Source of the DNA: Enterobacter cancerogenus
GTDB taxonomy: Bacteria > Pseudomonadota > Gammaproteobacteria > Enterobacterales > Enterobacteriaceae
NCBI GenBank assembly: GCA_000773965.1
Contig: JRUP01000021.1
Span: 1 to 44,903, forward strand
DNA: 44,903 bases
Reading direction: 5' to 3'
Positions 32,184 through 39,633 of the stretch are shown here, in pieces. Within the stretch, counting starts at the first letter, position 1; every line of letters begins with the position of its first letter. The notes below the pieces were generated by a model. The model was not told the origin of the DNA. It saw only the letters and a program-made list of their open reading frames with translations, and ran no database searches. Made by a program: the position numbers and the translations under genes.

Positions 32184-32694
32184 GAATGTAAATACTGATT
32201 GATATCTTCGCTCTCTCCCGCTTTCGTGGAATCCCCTTATTAAGATAATGACGGGGTTAACTATCAACTATTGTCATAGTCATGCTCAAATCGCCCGTCC
32301 CTTACTTTAACAACGCACAATAATGAATGCGCCGCCATGACATTGTTCTGCTTTACTCAGGTTTAGCTCGCCTTAAAATCAGGTTAAATTCCCGATTCGA
32401 TTCGAGACTGATATTAATAAAACCCTCACACTGATGGCGATGCGGGCAGATTGATTCAATACCCGATCATGACGTGACTGGCGTTATTTTGTGCATGCGC
32501 TCACATCGCGCTCCTCGCCACCTATTTATCCACGTCGATATTTCAATCATGCCTATTCTTACAGAAATTTTCTGGGTGCCTGGTGGGGATGCGCTTTTGC
32601 GCCTATATCTCGCTCAGATAACCTTATAAAGGGCGATATGTGACTCAATGTGCGGCAGAAGTGAGGTTGATTGCAGCACGAACATACTAACCAT
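32184..32694. other. Intergenic, no supported gene
   Basis: About 510 bases of AT-rich sequence without a frame I can support. It separates hns from the convergent methyltransferase-like gene. Confidence 0.4.
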
Positions 32695-33777
32695 TCATTC
32701 AACCAGCTTCTGCACTATAAACACTTGATGACCAGCAAACGAAAGTGACGTACCCGGCTGAGGCCAATCACCCATCAGACAAAAGCCGTGGTGCATAAAT
32801 GTCTGCAGCCAGGCTTCACGCGAAAGAGATAACGTGAACGGCAAATTATGCCCTTCTGTTGCCTGCTGCAGCACCGCAGCGGCAGTTATCCACCTCAGCG
32901 AGGAATCTTGTGTGGGTTCCACCACAATCAGTACACCTTCAGGTTTTAATGCATGCCAGATGCCCTGGAGCATGGCATCGAGGCCTTGAGTTGTGTGAAG
33001 CACGTCGATTGCCAGTACGGCATCGTGTTGTGACGATGGACAACCTGGCCAGTCCCGCAATGGTTGAAGGTCACCATGGTCAGTGTTTGCGTTAATTTCC
33101 AGCACCTTTGGACAATCACTTCCCTGCATTGCCGTTTGTAGCAGTGAGGCGGTAATCTGGCCGAGGTAATCCGCCAGCATGCTCTTTTGATGCATCGCTG
33201 GATAAAGGGGGCAGCTCTCGTGCGGTGATAATCGGCTGGATGCCAACTCGGGATAGCGCATCACCTCACACAGTGAGTGCTGGTCTGCGAATAATGTGTT
33301 GAGGAAAGCCTCTCCCTCAACGTGCCAATCGAGACAACGACGCAGACGAATTTTTGCATCGTCGATACGCTGTTCGATGGAAGGCAGACTCGGGGCACAA
33401 TCGCCAGCAAACCAGCGCTGATCGTGCTGCTCCACAATCCCTTCCTCCTCCAAAATGTCGTGCCATTTTTCCAGCATAAACTGAAAACAATCGGCAATCC
33501 CTGCTCGCTGGCGCGCATCTGCAATCAGCCAGCCTTCAGCGGAGATAAAAGAAAGTTCATGCAGCAGTTGCCAGATCATTAACGGTGCCATTGACTCGCT
33601 CTCCGTCTGGAAAGCAGCCAGTGAAGCAATCATTTCAGGCGTCGGTAATCGATGCGCAGCCTGATGCCCTGCCCGTTGCCAATCTTCATATTTTGATGAG
33701 GCAGTAGTAGCGGGCGAAAAATGGCTGTCCGTCTGTGAGTTCGCTACGCCCTGATGCGCGCTTTTATCTCCATTCAT
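32695..33777 (-). CDS. SAM-methyltransferase-like protein with degenerate SAM site, Fur-box preceded
   Basis: The 360-residue protein resembles the methyltransferase domains of polyketide and siderophore assembly lines in its second half: HDAVLAIDVLHTTQGLDAML, then ALKPEGVLIVVEPTQDSSLR and a final HHGFCLMGDWPQPG. The first SAM motif, normally of the form EIGAGTGG, reads EINANTDHGD, and the stretch between it and the next strand is very short, so SAM binding is doubtful. Residues about 75-190 form a helical region without a known fold. The ATG at 33777 has GGAG five bases upstream. A Fur box lies about 100 bases upstream, so it is probably induced by iron limitation. No assembly-line gene is nearby, so a stand-alone role in siderophore modification is only a guess. 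Confidence 0.65.
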   Translation of the reverse strand: MNGDKSAHQGVANSQTDSHFSPATTASSKYEDWQRAGHQAAHRLPTPEMIASLAAFQTESESMAPLMIWQLLHELSFISAEGWLIADARQRAGIADCFQFMLEKWHDILEEEGIVEQHDQRWFAGDCAPSLPSIEQRIDDAKIRLRRCLDWHVEGEAFLNTLFADQHSLCEVMRYPELASSRLSPHESCPLYPAMHQKSMLADYLGQITASLLQTAMQGSDCPKVLEINANTDHGDLQPLRDWPGCPSSQHDAVLAIDVLHTTQGLDAMLQGIWHALKPEGVLIVVEPTQDSSLRWITAAAVLQQATEGHNLPFTLSLSREAWLQTFMHHGFCLMGDWPQPGTSLSFAGHQVFIVQKLVE

Positions 33778-33876
33778 AACCACTCCAACGATCAAATGGG
33801 GTGTGAATTCATCACATTCTTTGTAGGGGTAAATTTGGCTTTGCTAATGATGCGTGCAATTTTAAGCCTTAACCCT

Positions 33877-33895
33877 GTAAATGATAATCATTATT
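33877..33895. promoter_or_regulatory. Fur box
   Basis: GTAAATGATAATCATTATT matches the 19-base Fur consensus at 16 of 19 positions, with the 13-base core ATGATAATCATTA intact. It lies 100 bases upstream of the methyltransferase-like gene's ATG. Confidence 0.8.
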
Positions 33896-34220
33896 ATTCA
33901 TCGTACAAATAAAATTTATAACACTTCACCCGATCTGTTTGTTGAAAACAGAGTCATGAAGCAACGGGGAAAAGGTGAGTTCATAGTGGAAAGAGGTTTA
34001 GATGGGTCAAATGATGGCATCCATTAATCTTTAAGAGAGTGACGATTTTTGCAAGAAATGCATGAATGAGAGACGTTGAGAATAAACTTTATAAGCCCAG
34101 CGTAATTAACCAGTAAACTCTTTATTTACAATAGCGTGTGGTGTCAAATTTCAATTTTGAAAATAAGAAATGCTGGAAACACAATTATTTAAGGGTATCG
34201 GTAGGGGTTCAGATATGCCA
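33896..34220. other. Intergenic, no supported gene
   Basis: AT-rich sequence with no frame of note. It carries the upstream promoter area of the rightward small gene at 34253. Confidence 0.4.
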
Positions 34221-34240
34221 CACTGTATTTTTATACAGAA
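34221..34240 (+). promoter_or_regulatory. LexA-like box before an AriR-type gene
   Basis: CACTGTATTTTTATACAGAA contains CTGTAT, four bases and ATACAG, that is CTG, ten AT-rich bases, CAG: the LexA core with a perfect dyad. A possible promoter, TTCAGA then 17 bases then TTATAC, places the box over the -10 element. The GTG start follows 12 bases later. Confidence 0.6.
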
Positions 34241-34252
34241 CGTGGAGTTACG

Positions 34253-34453
34253 GTGAAGCATGATGGCCAGATCACACAAGAGATATTGGCACTGTTAGGG
34301 AGCACTGTGTCAACGTTTATTCGGGAAGGTTTAGCTTTAGAGGCCCACGAGATTTCACAAGCCCTGCAAAAACTCAAAGATAATGAAGCGGATTCAGTTT
34401 TAAAGGAGAAATACGAAACGCTTATCCGCTTACTTTCTAAAATGATGCACTGA
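34253..34453 (+). CDS. Orphan AriR-type small protein, possibly SOS-controlled
   Basis: The 66-residue product starts at GTG 34253 (GGAG six bases upstream) and reads ITQEILALLGSTVSTFIREG, then LEAHEISQALQKLKDNEAD and EKYETLIRLLSKM. The layout, 'LG..V..F...G......I..AL..L........K..TLI.LL', follows the AriR pattern (helix, loop, helix, helix). It is convergent with the second ariR copy, 27 bases away. A LexA-like palindrome directly upstream suggests induction by DNA damage, which has not been reported for this family as far as I know. Function is otherwise unknown; family assignment is by pattern at low identity. Confidence 0.6.
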   Translation: MKHDGQITQEILALLGSTVSTFIREGLALEAHEISQALQKLKDNEADSVLKEKYETLIRLLSKMMH

Positions 34454-34480
34454 TTCATGCTCGCTATAGAAAATCAGGCA

Positions 34481-34744
34481 TCAATCATCCGGAGTGACAC
34501 CCACCACAATTTCAAGGGTCTGGCGCAAGATGTGGGCTTCCGAATCATCCTGAGCGGATTCAAGTGCTCGAATTAAACTGATGATAATGGCTTTGTTCGT
34601 TATCTGTCCTTCAGATGCCAGCACATTACGGATGATGACACCTAAAACTGTCGCCTCATCTTTCAAACCCGGACCCGCATTGCGGAAACGTTCAGCCAGT
34701 TCCTGATCGGCAAGCGCAGAAAAAATGTCTTCTGAAATATGCAT
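34481..34744 (-). CDS. ariR: AriR/YmgB family regulator (copy 2)
   Basis: The 87-residue protein matches AriR well: IFSALADQELAERFRNAG at the start, EATVLGVIIRNVLASEGQIT, KAIIISLIRALESAQDDSEA and HILRQTLEIVVGVTPDD at the end. It is closer to E. coli AriR than copy 1, keeping the N-terminal ALA.YFR-like segment. As a small dimeric regulator it is expected to influence biofilm and stress traits. It is the last gene of a leftward ycgZ-ymgA-ariR cassette, 59 bases after the ymgA-like gene. The ATG at 34744 has a modest upstream site (AGCTCGGAATCAAATC). Confidence 0.87.
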   Translation of the reverse strand: MHISEDIFSALADQELAERFRNAGPGLKDEATVLGVIIRNVLASEGQITNKAIIISLIRALESAQDDSEAHILRQTLEIVVGVTPDD

Positions 34745-34803
34745 GATTTGATTCCGAGCTTTGAGTTGTCATGGATTAAACACGATTAGAATCAACGTGA
34801 AAA

Positions 34804-35097
34804 TCAGTGCTTTCTGTTAATACCTGAGTGATGCGAGTCCGTGTACAAGTGCTGGACTGAATTGAGTCCCTCAGCTCGTTGTTGTTTGGCCCGCTCTCCC
34901 TCGGCAATGTTCTTTCTCACCTCGACAATGGTCTGGGCGATCAATTGCCGCCTGTCAGCATCATCTGACTGGTCTTCCATAACCTGAAGTTGTTCGTTGA
35001 GTGCACGGAAAGAAACAGGCCCCGCTCGCTGGAGCAGAACCAGTGTGGCTTCACCGAGAATTTCATCGACTAACTGCTGGTGTTCACTTCTATTCAT
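34804..35097 (-). CDS. ymgA: YmgA-like small regulatory protein (copy 2)
   Basis: The 97-residue product has the YmgA two-helix core: QQLVDEILGEATLVLLQRAG, then VSFRALNEQLQVMEDQSDDA and RRQLIAQTIVEVRKNI, followed by a polar tail rich in K, Q and H. I chose the ATG at 35097, with AGAGAAG just upstream; a longer frame goes back to 35151 without a site. It is the middle gene of the second cassette. The 145 bases separating it from ycgZ contain a GTTGTACAAC palindrome at 35214-35223, related to the element upstream of ycgZ. Symbol by position and pattern, since identity to E. coli YmgA is low. Confidence 0.65.
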   Translation of the reverse strand: MNRSEHQQLVDEILGEATLVLLQRAGPVSFRALNEQLQVMEDQSDDADRRQLIAQTIVEVRKNIAEGERAKQQRAEGLNSVQHLYTDSHHSGINRKH

Positions 35098-35241
35098 ATA
35101 CTTCTCTGATAACGGCATCTGCATGGCAATTTTGCTGTAAACAGACTGCAAATTGCAATTTCTGTCACGGAGCCAGGATTCATTCTCATACCATGCAAAT
35201 TCAGAACGGTAATGTTGTACAACTTAGGCCAGAATACTGAA

Positions 35242-35487
35242 TCACTCATCCCGCTCGAAAAGCAGTCCGATAAGCTGATGATAGTGGTGTTCCTCTTCAG
35301 CGTTGGAGGAAATTTCCAGACGACGAAGTAACTTGGTGCAGAGGGATTTACGGTTCAGATTCTTGCCCTCTCGCAGGATTTCTACCACGATCTGACCCAA
35401 AGTTTCTTGCTGAGAAGGCAAAGAGGCTTTATTAAAATATTGTGCAATAGCTTCTGAAGAGTTCGGAGTGTATCCATTCTGACGCAT
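35242..35487 (-). CDS. ycgZ: YcgZ-like small regulatory protein (copy 2)
   Basis: The 81-residue protein follows YcgZ throughout: MRQNGYTPNSSEAIAQYFNK, SLPSQQETLGQIVVEIL, NRKSLCTKLLRRLEI and HHYHQLIGLLFE. It shares most of its central residues with copy 1 near the left end of the window, so the two are clear paralogues. GAGAGG lies seven bases upstream of the ATG. It heads the second leftward cassette. Upstream, two TGTACA-centred elements (35533-35538 and 35553-35558) match the arrangement before copy 1. In E. coli the gene is controlled by BluR/BluF and feeds into Rcs signalling; no such photoreceptor pair is encoded here. Confidence 0.87.
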   Translation of the reverse strand: MRQNGYTPNSSEAIAQYFNKASLPSQQETLGQIVVEILREGKNLNRKSLCTKLLRRLEISSNAEEEHHYHQLIGLLFERDE

Positions 35488-35527
35488 GTGTTAACCCTCT
35501 CATGTTGGGTCAGGCAAATGGCCTGAT

Positions 35528-35559
35528 AAAGTTGTACAGTTATTGCAAAATCTGTACAG
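35528..35559 (-). promoter_or_regulatory. Candidate operator/promoter of ycgZ copy 2
   Basis: On the minus strand CTGTACAG (35559-35552) is followed 14 bases later by GTACAACTTT (35537-35528). It is the counterpart of the element before ycgZ copy 1 at 3459-3489. The two TGTACA centres are 20 bases apart, about two helical turns, as expected for a protein binding one face of the DNA. Confidence 0.5.
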
Positions 35560-35699
35560 AAATATAGTCAATGTCAGGTGCCCATTTTTTTGCAAAAAGT
35601 GCTATGAGCTGAGAGGGATTTTGCCAAACAGAAAAATCTTAATCGTCTGTAACGACAAGTATTTTGAGCGGATCTTAATATTTGAGTTAAGTACTCTCG

Positions 35700-35975
35700 C
35701 TACTTTTTAATATTTTCAACTGGCAATAATGTGATGCTGTCCGAGCTTTCACTCAGACGCCGTAACGGTGAGCTGCTGCGCTTATCTTCTGACGAGGGTT
35801 GCCGATAATCGTTCAACCAGTTAATCGCAGCCAAAACGGCTTGTTTACGCTCTGGCGTATTAGCCTCGTCGGCCATGCGATGCAGTTCCTGATTTAATTG
35901 AATAACACTGATTTTTTCACGGCGGGCAAGAATCTGATAAGCAGCCTCGCCTAAAATTTTGTCTGAATTGTCCAT
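35700..35975 (-). CDS. YmgA-like small regulatory protein (copy 3)
   Basis: The 91-residue product opens with SDKILGEAAYQILARREKIS, then VIQLNQELHRMADEANTPER and KQAVLAAINWLNDY, the same helix-turn-helix-helix plan as copy 2 (ILGEA..VLL, L...L..M, ..IV.V). The C-terminal third is serine-rich and polar. AGGAGG lies seven bases before the ATG, the best ribosome binding site of the cluster. It precedes ycgZ copy 2 on the same strand by 212 bases and may be transcribed separately. Function unknown beyond the family. Confidence 0.68.
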   Translation of the reverse strand: MDNSDKILGEAAYQILARREKISVIQLNQELHRMADEANTPERKQAVLAAINWLNDYRQPSSEDKRSSSPLRRLSESSDSITLLPVENIKK

Positions 35976-36224
35976 TGTTTTACCTCCTGAGAATCGGGCT
36001 TACGCTGAGTCCTCGGGATCTATTGTAGCCGATGGGATATTTTCGATAAACCAGGCGGCGGGGATCTCAGGCTTCGTGATGCCAGCCTGTTTAAACCAAT
36101 ACGCGCCAGCTCTGAAATGACAAACATCCAAGAGATTTATCTGAATGATCTTCGCAGGGTTTACATCCTATGAATCACTGCCAGGCTCAGGCTAGGGTTA
36201 CATTTATTTATCAGGGGGTAAATT

Positions 36225-36314
36225 ATGAATAAATACGCAATTTCTGCATCATTACTATCCATCGCGCTTTGCGGGCTCTGCTCTTTCGGCGCGTATGCAG
36301 GTGTTTTTGGTTAA
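36225..36314 (+). CDS. 29-residue secreted-type mini peptide
   Basis: A good ribosome binding site (AGGGGG, 7 bases upstream) serves an ATG at 36225 that encodes 29 residues: MNKYAISASLLSIALCGLCS, then FGAYA and GVFG. This is a textbook Sec signal peptide, with basic start, hydrophobic core and an A-Y-A cleavage site, leaving only GVFG after cleavage. It may be a secreted tetrapeptide, a membrane micropeptide in which the hydrophobic core is the working part, or the stump of a truncated exported protein. A GCGTC/GACGC stem follows. Nothing similar is known to me. Confidence 0.45.
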   Translation: MNKYAISASLLSIALCGLCSFGAYAGVFG

Positions 36315-36388
36315 CCGTAGCGGCAGAGAATGCCCCGGCGTCAGAGACGCTGCCAAAACGCAATGACTCCGTGCTGCGCCTTCTCTCC

Positions 36389-36787
36389 TCAGTAAAACTT
36401 CATCTCTTCATACGGTTGTGCTCTGCAGGCATTTAATCTGCTTTCCAGATCACCAGCATGAAGTTCCAGCTTATGACCGTCCGGATCGAGGAAATAGAGT
36501 GATTTGCCCTCACTTTTGTTGACCTTCCACTCTTTTACGCCTGAAGCTTTCAGCCTTTCGGCAAAAGCTTCAAACACTTCATCTTCAATGCTGAAGGCAT
36601 AGTGCGTGTAATCTTTACCGATGAAAACGGCATCCAGTGAGAGGCACAGCCAAAGCTCACCTATCGAGAGATAAGCGCCATTCTTCCATTGTGCGCGGGG
36701 AGTGAATCCCAGCGTCTCAACATAAAAGGTGAAACTCGCAGAGACATTGCTTACAGCTAGAGTGATGTGATTCAGACCGGTCAGCAT
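36389..36787 (-). CDS. fosA: FosA-type fosfomycin glutathione transferase
   Basis: The 132-residue protein belongs to the vicinal-oxygen-chelate family and follows FosA closely: [40 protein letters not shown], then [20 protein letters not shown] and [10 protein letters not shown]. The metal ligands H7, H62 and E108 and the potassium/substrate loop NKSEG are all present, so activity is plausible. FosA adds glutathione to fosfomycin in the cytoplasm, using Mn2+ and K+. The gene stands alone between small regulator genes and carries no insertion sequence, which fits a long-resident gene of environmental enterobacteria rather than a recent resistance cassette. Resistance level cannot be read from sequence. 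Confidence 0.88.
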   Translation of the reverse strand: MLTGLNHITLAVSNVSASFTFYVETLGFTPRAQWKNGAYLSIGELWLCLSLDAVFIGKDYTHYAFSIEDEVFEAFAERLKASGVKEWKVNKSEGKSLYFLDPDGHKLELHAGDLESRLNACRAQPYEEMKFY

Positions 36788-36863
36788 ATTGAACTCAATA
36801 CAAGAAGTTGTAGGGTTAATTTATCACAGGCGATGAGATGGAAAGCGGCTGCCACGTGGGTAG

Positions 36864-37073
36864 CTAAGCAAACTTCTGCAGAATTCTTATCGCCATTTCC
36901 ATGCCCTGCTCACGCTCGGCATCATAGTGATGACCATCGTTTTGCGCTTCCTGCAAGACATCAATCAGCGACTGAACGGCAAACTCGCTTTTTCTACCCA
37001 GAACTTCCAGCACTGCGCCGCCGATCTCATTGCAAATGGCTTTTCCTTCCGCGTATTTGTTTTGCTCAGACAT
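36864..37073 (-). CDS. Orphan YmgA-like small protein
   Basis: The 69-residue product reads KAICNEIGGAVLEVLGRKSE, then FAVQSLIDVLQEAQNDGHHY and EREQGMEMAIRILQKFA. The piece 'GGAVLEVLGRKSEFAVQSLIDVL' parallels E. coli YmgA's 'GQAVLQILRMKINFSLQTLIKQL'. GAAGGAG lies 6 bases before the ATG at 37073, so that start is secure and an upstream in-frame start at 37124 is unlikely. It lies between fosA and a TauE/SafE gene on the same strand and probably has its own promoter. With the others it makes ten candidate small two-helix proteins in the window. Confidence 0.65.
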   Translation of the reverse strand: MSEQNKYAEGKAICNEIGGAVLEVLGRKSEFAVQSLIDVLQEAQNDGHHYDAEREQGMEMAIRILQKFA

Positions 37074-37165
37074 GACTGACTCCTTCGTGAACGTTAAGGT
37101 ATTCAACCTCGCCATTAGTAACATGGACAGTGGCGAACTTCATTTCATTGCAAAAATGAATCCCG

Positions 37166-37966
37166 TTAAAGCACCATTGACACAAGCACAACACTCAATA
37201 ACAGCACATAAATTCGCGCATGCCAGACATCTGGCACGGCGGGAATGTATCTTTGTGCAACCAAAATGCCGATTAACCCTGTGACCACCAGCAACATAAC
37301 AATTTTGAGACTAATAAATCCGAGGAAACCACTTGCCGGAATTATTTGCCAGCCGCCGATGGCATAAGTGATGGCGCCACACAGCGCTACCGGCAGCGAA
37401 AGCGGATTGGCAACGCTGATGCATTCCCGCATCGGATAGCCATGCCGTCGCAATAACGGTACCGTCATGACACTTCCACCCACACCCAACATCGCAGCAA
37501 TTGAACCGATAAGTATGCCGCCGCCTGTCACTGTGGCCCTCGATAGCCGGCGTGACGTGCTACCACTGAAGAAACCTTTACGTAGCAGGCAATCAGCAAT
37601 CGTGATCAACATATAAAGGGTAAACAGTGAACGAACCCACTCTTCGCTTAACAGTCCTGCCAGCCATGATCCGACCACCGCACCTATAGCGATAAACCAA
37701 ATGAGGGGAAAACAGGCCTGTACTGCGATGGCACCCGCTCGCCAGTTTCGATAGCTCACCCACCCAGCGTTAAATATCATCACCGCCGTGGAGGTGGCGA
37801 CGGCAATATGCATCGCATTGCCTGCCATTTCGGGCTGCCCACGCAACAACTGATAAACAAATGGCACGACGACAAAGCCGCCACCAAAACCAAACAGCAC
37901 CGTAGTCACGCCAGTGGTAAAACCAGCCAGCACAATCAAGAGAATATCGTTCAAGGGACGTCCCAC
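37166..37966 (-). CDS. TauE/SafE family (sulfite exporter-like) permease
   Basis: The 266-residue membrane protein has the TauE/SafE duplication: two glycine-rich repeats (TVLFGFGGGFVVVPFVYQLL near the start and AAMLGVGGSVMTVPLLRRHG in the middle), each followed by a V.A..TA or ANPLSLPVA segment, with about eight membrane helices. Family members move sulfite, sulfoacetate, taurine-derived or other organic anions, often outwards. The start is a GTG at 37966; no strong ribosome binding site is seen and a TTG four codons in is possible. It is divergent from an AraC/cupin regulator with a 93-base gap, which probably controls it. Confidence 0.86.
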   Translation of the reverse strand: MGRPLNDILLIVLAGFTTGVTTVLFGFGGGFVVVPFVYQLLRGQPEMAGNAMHIAVATSTAVMIFNAGWVSYRNWRAGAIAVQACFPLIWFIAIGAVVGSWLAGLLSEEWVRSLFTLYMLITIADCLLRKGFFSGSTSRRLSRATVTGGGILIGSIAAMLGVGGSVMTVPLLRRHGYPMRECISVANPLSLPVALCGAITYAIGGWQIIPASGFLGFISLKIVMLLVVTGLIGILVAQRYIPAVPDVWHARIYVLLLSVVLVSMVL

Positions 37967-38059
37967 TTATAAATAAAGCCATAGCCTAACGCTCACCTGA
38001 CCCACTTCCCATTTGAGCAACGCTCAATTACCCTTGCCAATCGGTCATAAGGAGTGAAC

Positions 38060-38827
38060 GTGCGCAACACAAGCATTGACGATGTCGATTGGATAGAACG
38101 TGATGTGGTCGCGATGGGGAATGACTATGCGCAGGGGTTTGTACTGGCCCCCCACCAGCACCGCCGGGCCCAATTGCTTTATGGCGCAACGGGTCAGATG
38201 CATGTATCAACTCAGGACGGAGAATGGGTCGTGCCGCCACAGCATGCGGTGTGGATCCCGCCGGAAACCCTTCATGCGGTGAAATTTGTCGGCGTAACGA
38301 CGCGAAGCCTGTACATCACACCTGCGTGCGCAGCACGGATAAGTGACCGCATTCGCTGCGAGGTTATCAGCGTATCGCCCCTTTTACGTCAGCTGTTGCT
38401 GGACGCAGTGGACTTGCCGCTGCTTTATGGCAGTGAACGTGAATGCGCGCTGATCAACTTGCTATTACTCGAACTGGGAGCGATGCCTGCGCGAGAATTC
38501 GATATCCCCCTGCCACGACAACCCGCATTGTTGGCGCTGTGCCAGGCATTCCTGCTTGCCCCTTCCATCCACGATCCTGCAGATCGCTGGGCAAAAATGA
38601 TGTTTATGAGTGCCAGCACCTTTCGCCGCCATTTCCTGCAGCAAACCGGTATGACTTTCTCCGCCTGGCGTCAGCGAGCCTGTGTGGTCAGCGCGCTGTC
38701 CTTGCTCATTAAGGGCAAGTCGGTGAATGAGGTCGCTTTATCGCTGGGTTATGACAATGGTTCGTCTTTTGCGACTATGTTCCGCCGCGTAACCGGCCAG
38801 CCGCCTTCGTTTTATCATCCCTTTTGA
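38060..38827 (+). CDS. AraC-family regulator with N-terminal cupin
   Basis: The 255-residue protein has a cupin-type sensor (about 20-90: APHQHRRAQLLYGATGQMHV, VPPQHAVWIPPETLHAV with typical histidines) and a C-terminal AraC domain (MSASTFRRHFLQQTGMTFSA, then VNEVALSLGYDNGSSFATMF). This layout is that of NimR/RipA-like regulators, which often control a divergent efflux permease. I chose the GTG at 38060, with AAGGAG seven bases upstream, over the GTG at 38054, which lies too close to that site. It is divergent from the TauE/SafE permease gene and likely controls it. The effector is unknown. Confidence 0.88.
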   Translation: MRNTSIDDVDWIERDVVAMGNDYAQGFVLAPHQHRRAQLLYGATGQMHVSTQDGEWVVPPQHAVWIPPETLHAVKFVGVTTRSLYITPACAARISDRIRCEVISVSPLLRQLLLDAVDLPLLYGSERECALINLLLLELGAMPAREFDIPLPRQPALLALCQAFLLAPSIHDPADRWAKMMFMSASTFRRHFLQQTGMTFSAWRQRACVVSALSLLIKGKSVNEVALSLGYDNGSSFATMFRRVTGQPPSFYHPF

Positions 38828-38965
38828 GACATAAGCCCTTAGTTATCTCTACCAGAAACCACGGTTCCTGGAGGACGGGCTTTACTGCTATTACGCCAGT
38901 CGTCTTTGAACGCAGAAATGGAAGTTCATTTCTTAACTGCGTCAGCAACAACAGCAGTGACCGCC

Positions 38966-39556
38966 TCAAACCGGAAGTAATTGCACCAGCATCTGACCCG
39001 CCAGGCGCGCTGTCTCCCGCAAACGCTCCACGCTCGCGCCCTGCCGTGAGCGAGCTGACAAGCCCGACATGATCGTCACCATAAAATCCGTTATTCGCAC
39101 GGCCTGTTCTGGATAGCGCTCGGCAATATAGGCATGGAACATCTTCTCGGCCGCTGTATGAAAACCGCAGGCCACCTCGCGCGCAGAAAGATCATCGCTA
39201 TGGATACCTTCCAGCACCAGACATCCTGTGGCTTCTGGATCGGCAGCATAGCGACTTGCAGCTTCATCCAGTACCGCAGAGAGACACTCCGCCACCGGGC
39301 GATCGTGACGCAAAAGCGCTTTGAAACTGATAGCGCCATTTTGGGCATATCGATCAAGCACCAGCCGATAAAGCCCGAGTTTACTGCCGAAGGCGGCATA
39401 AAAGCTGGGCGGATTGATGCCAAAGGCTTTGGTCAAATCCCCCACACTCACCTTGTCGTAACCACACGAGTGAAACAAATTCTGTGCAATGCATACCGCC
39501 TGTTCCGCATCAAACTTGCGTGGGCGGCCTGGCGTACGGCTAGTTTTTGTAGTCAT
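38966..39556 (-). CDS. bdcR: BdcR-like TetR-family repressor
   Basis: The 196-residue protein aligns with E. coli BdcR (YjgJ): TPGRPRKFDAEQAVCIAQNL, VSVGDLTKAFGINPPSFYAA, FGSKLGLYRLVLDRY in the TetR helix-turn-helix, and later DDRPV-like HDRPVAECL, CLVLEGIHSDD and MSGLSARSRQG. BdcR represses bdcA, encoded divergently here as in E. coli. The ATG at 39556 is favoured by alignment. Two copies of a 16-base near-palindrome, one over this start codon and one at the bdcA promoter, are probably its operators. On the E. coli chromosome the pair lies elsewhere; here it is carried among accessory genes. Confidence 0.88.
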   Translation of the reverse strand: MTTKTSRTPGRPRKFDAEQAVCIAQNLFHSCGYDKVSVGDLTKAFGINPPSFYAAFGSKLGLYRLVLDRYAQNGAISFKALLRHDRPVAECLSAVLDEAASRYAADPEATGCLVLEGIHSDDLSAREVACGFHTAAEKMFHAYIAERYPEQAVRITDFMVTIMSGLSARSRQGASVERLRETARLAGQMLVQLLPV

Positions 39557-39613
39557 CACTACATAATCCTTTGACAACCTGACTGACTCAATAATATTGT
39601 AATGACCACTACA
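39548..39613. promoter_or_regulatory. bdcR-bdcA intergenic control region with two operators
   Basis: TGTAGTCATCACTACA (39548-39563) and TGTAATGACCACTACA (39598-39613) are the same 16-base element, with TGTA.T and ACTACA arms, 50 bases apart. The first covers the bdcR start codon. The second follows the bdcA promoter, TTGACA (39571-39576), 18 bases, TATTGT (39595-39600), and overlaps its -10. Simple repression of both genes by the TetR-family protein is expected. Confidence 0.7.
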
Positions 39614-39633
39614 ATACAATTGAGGGCACTCTA

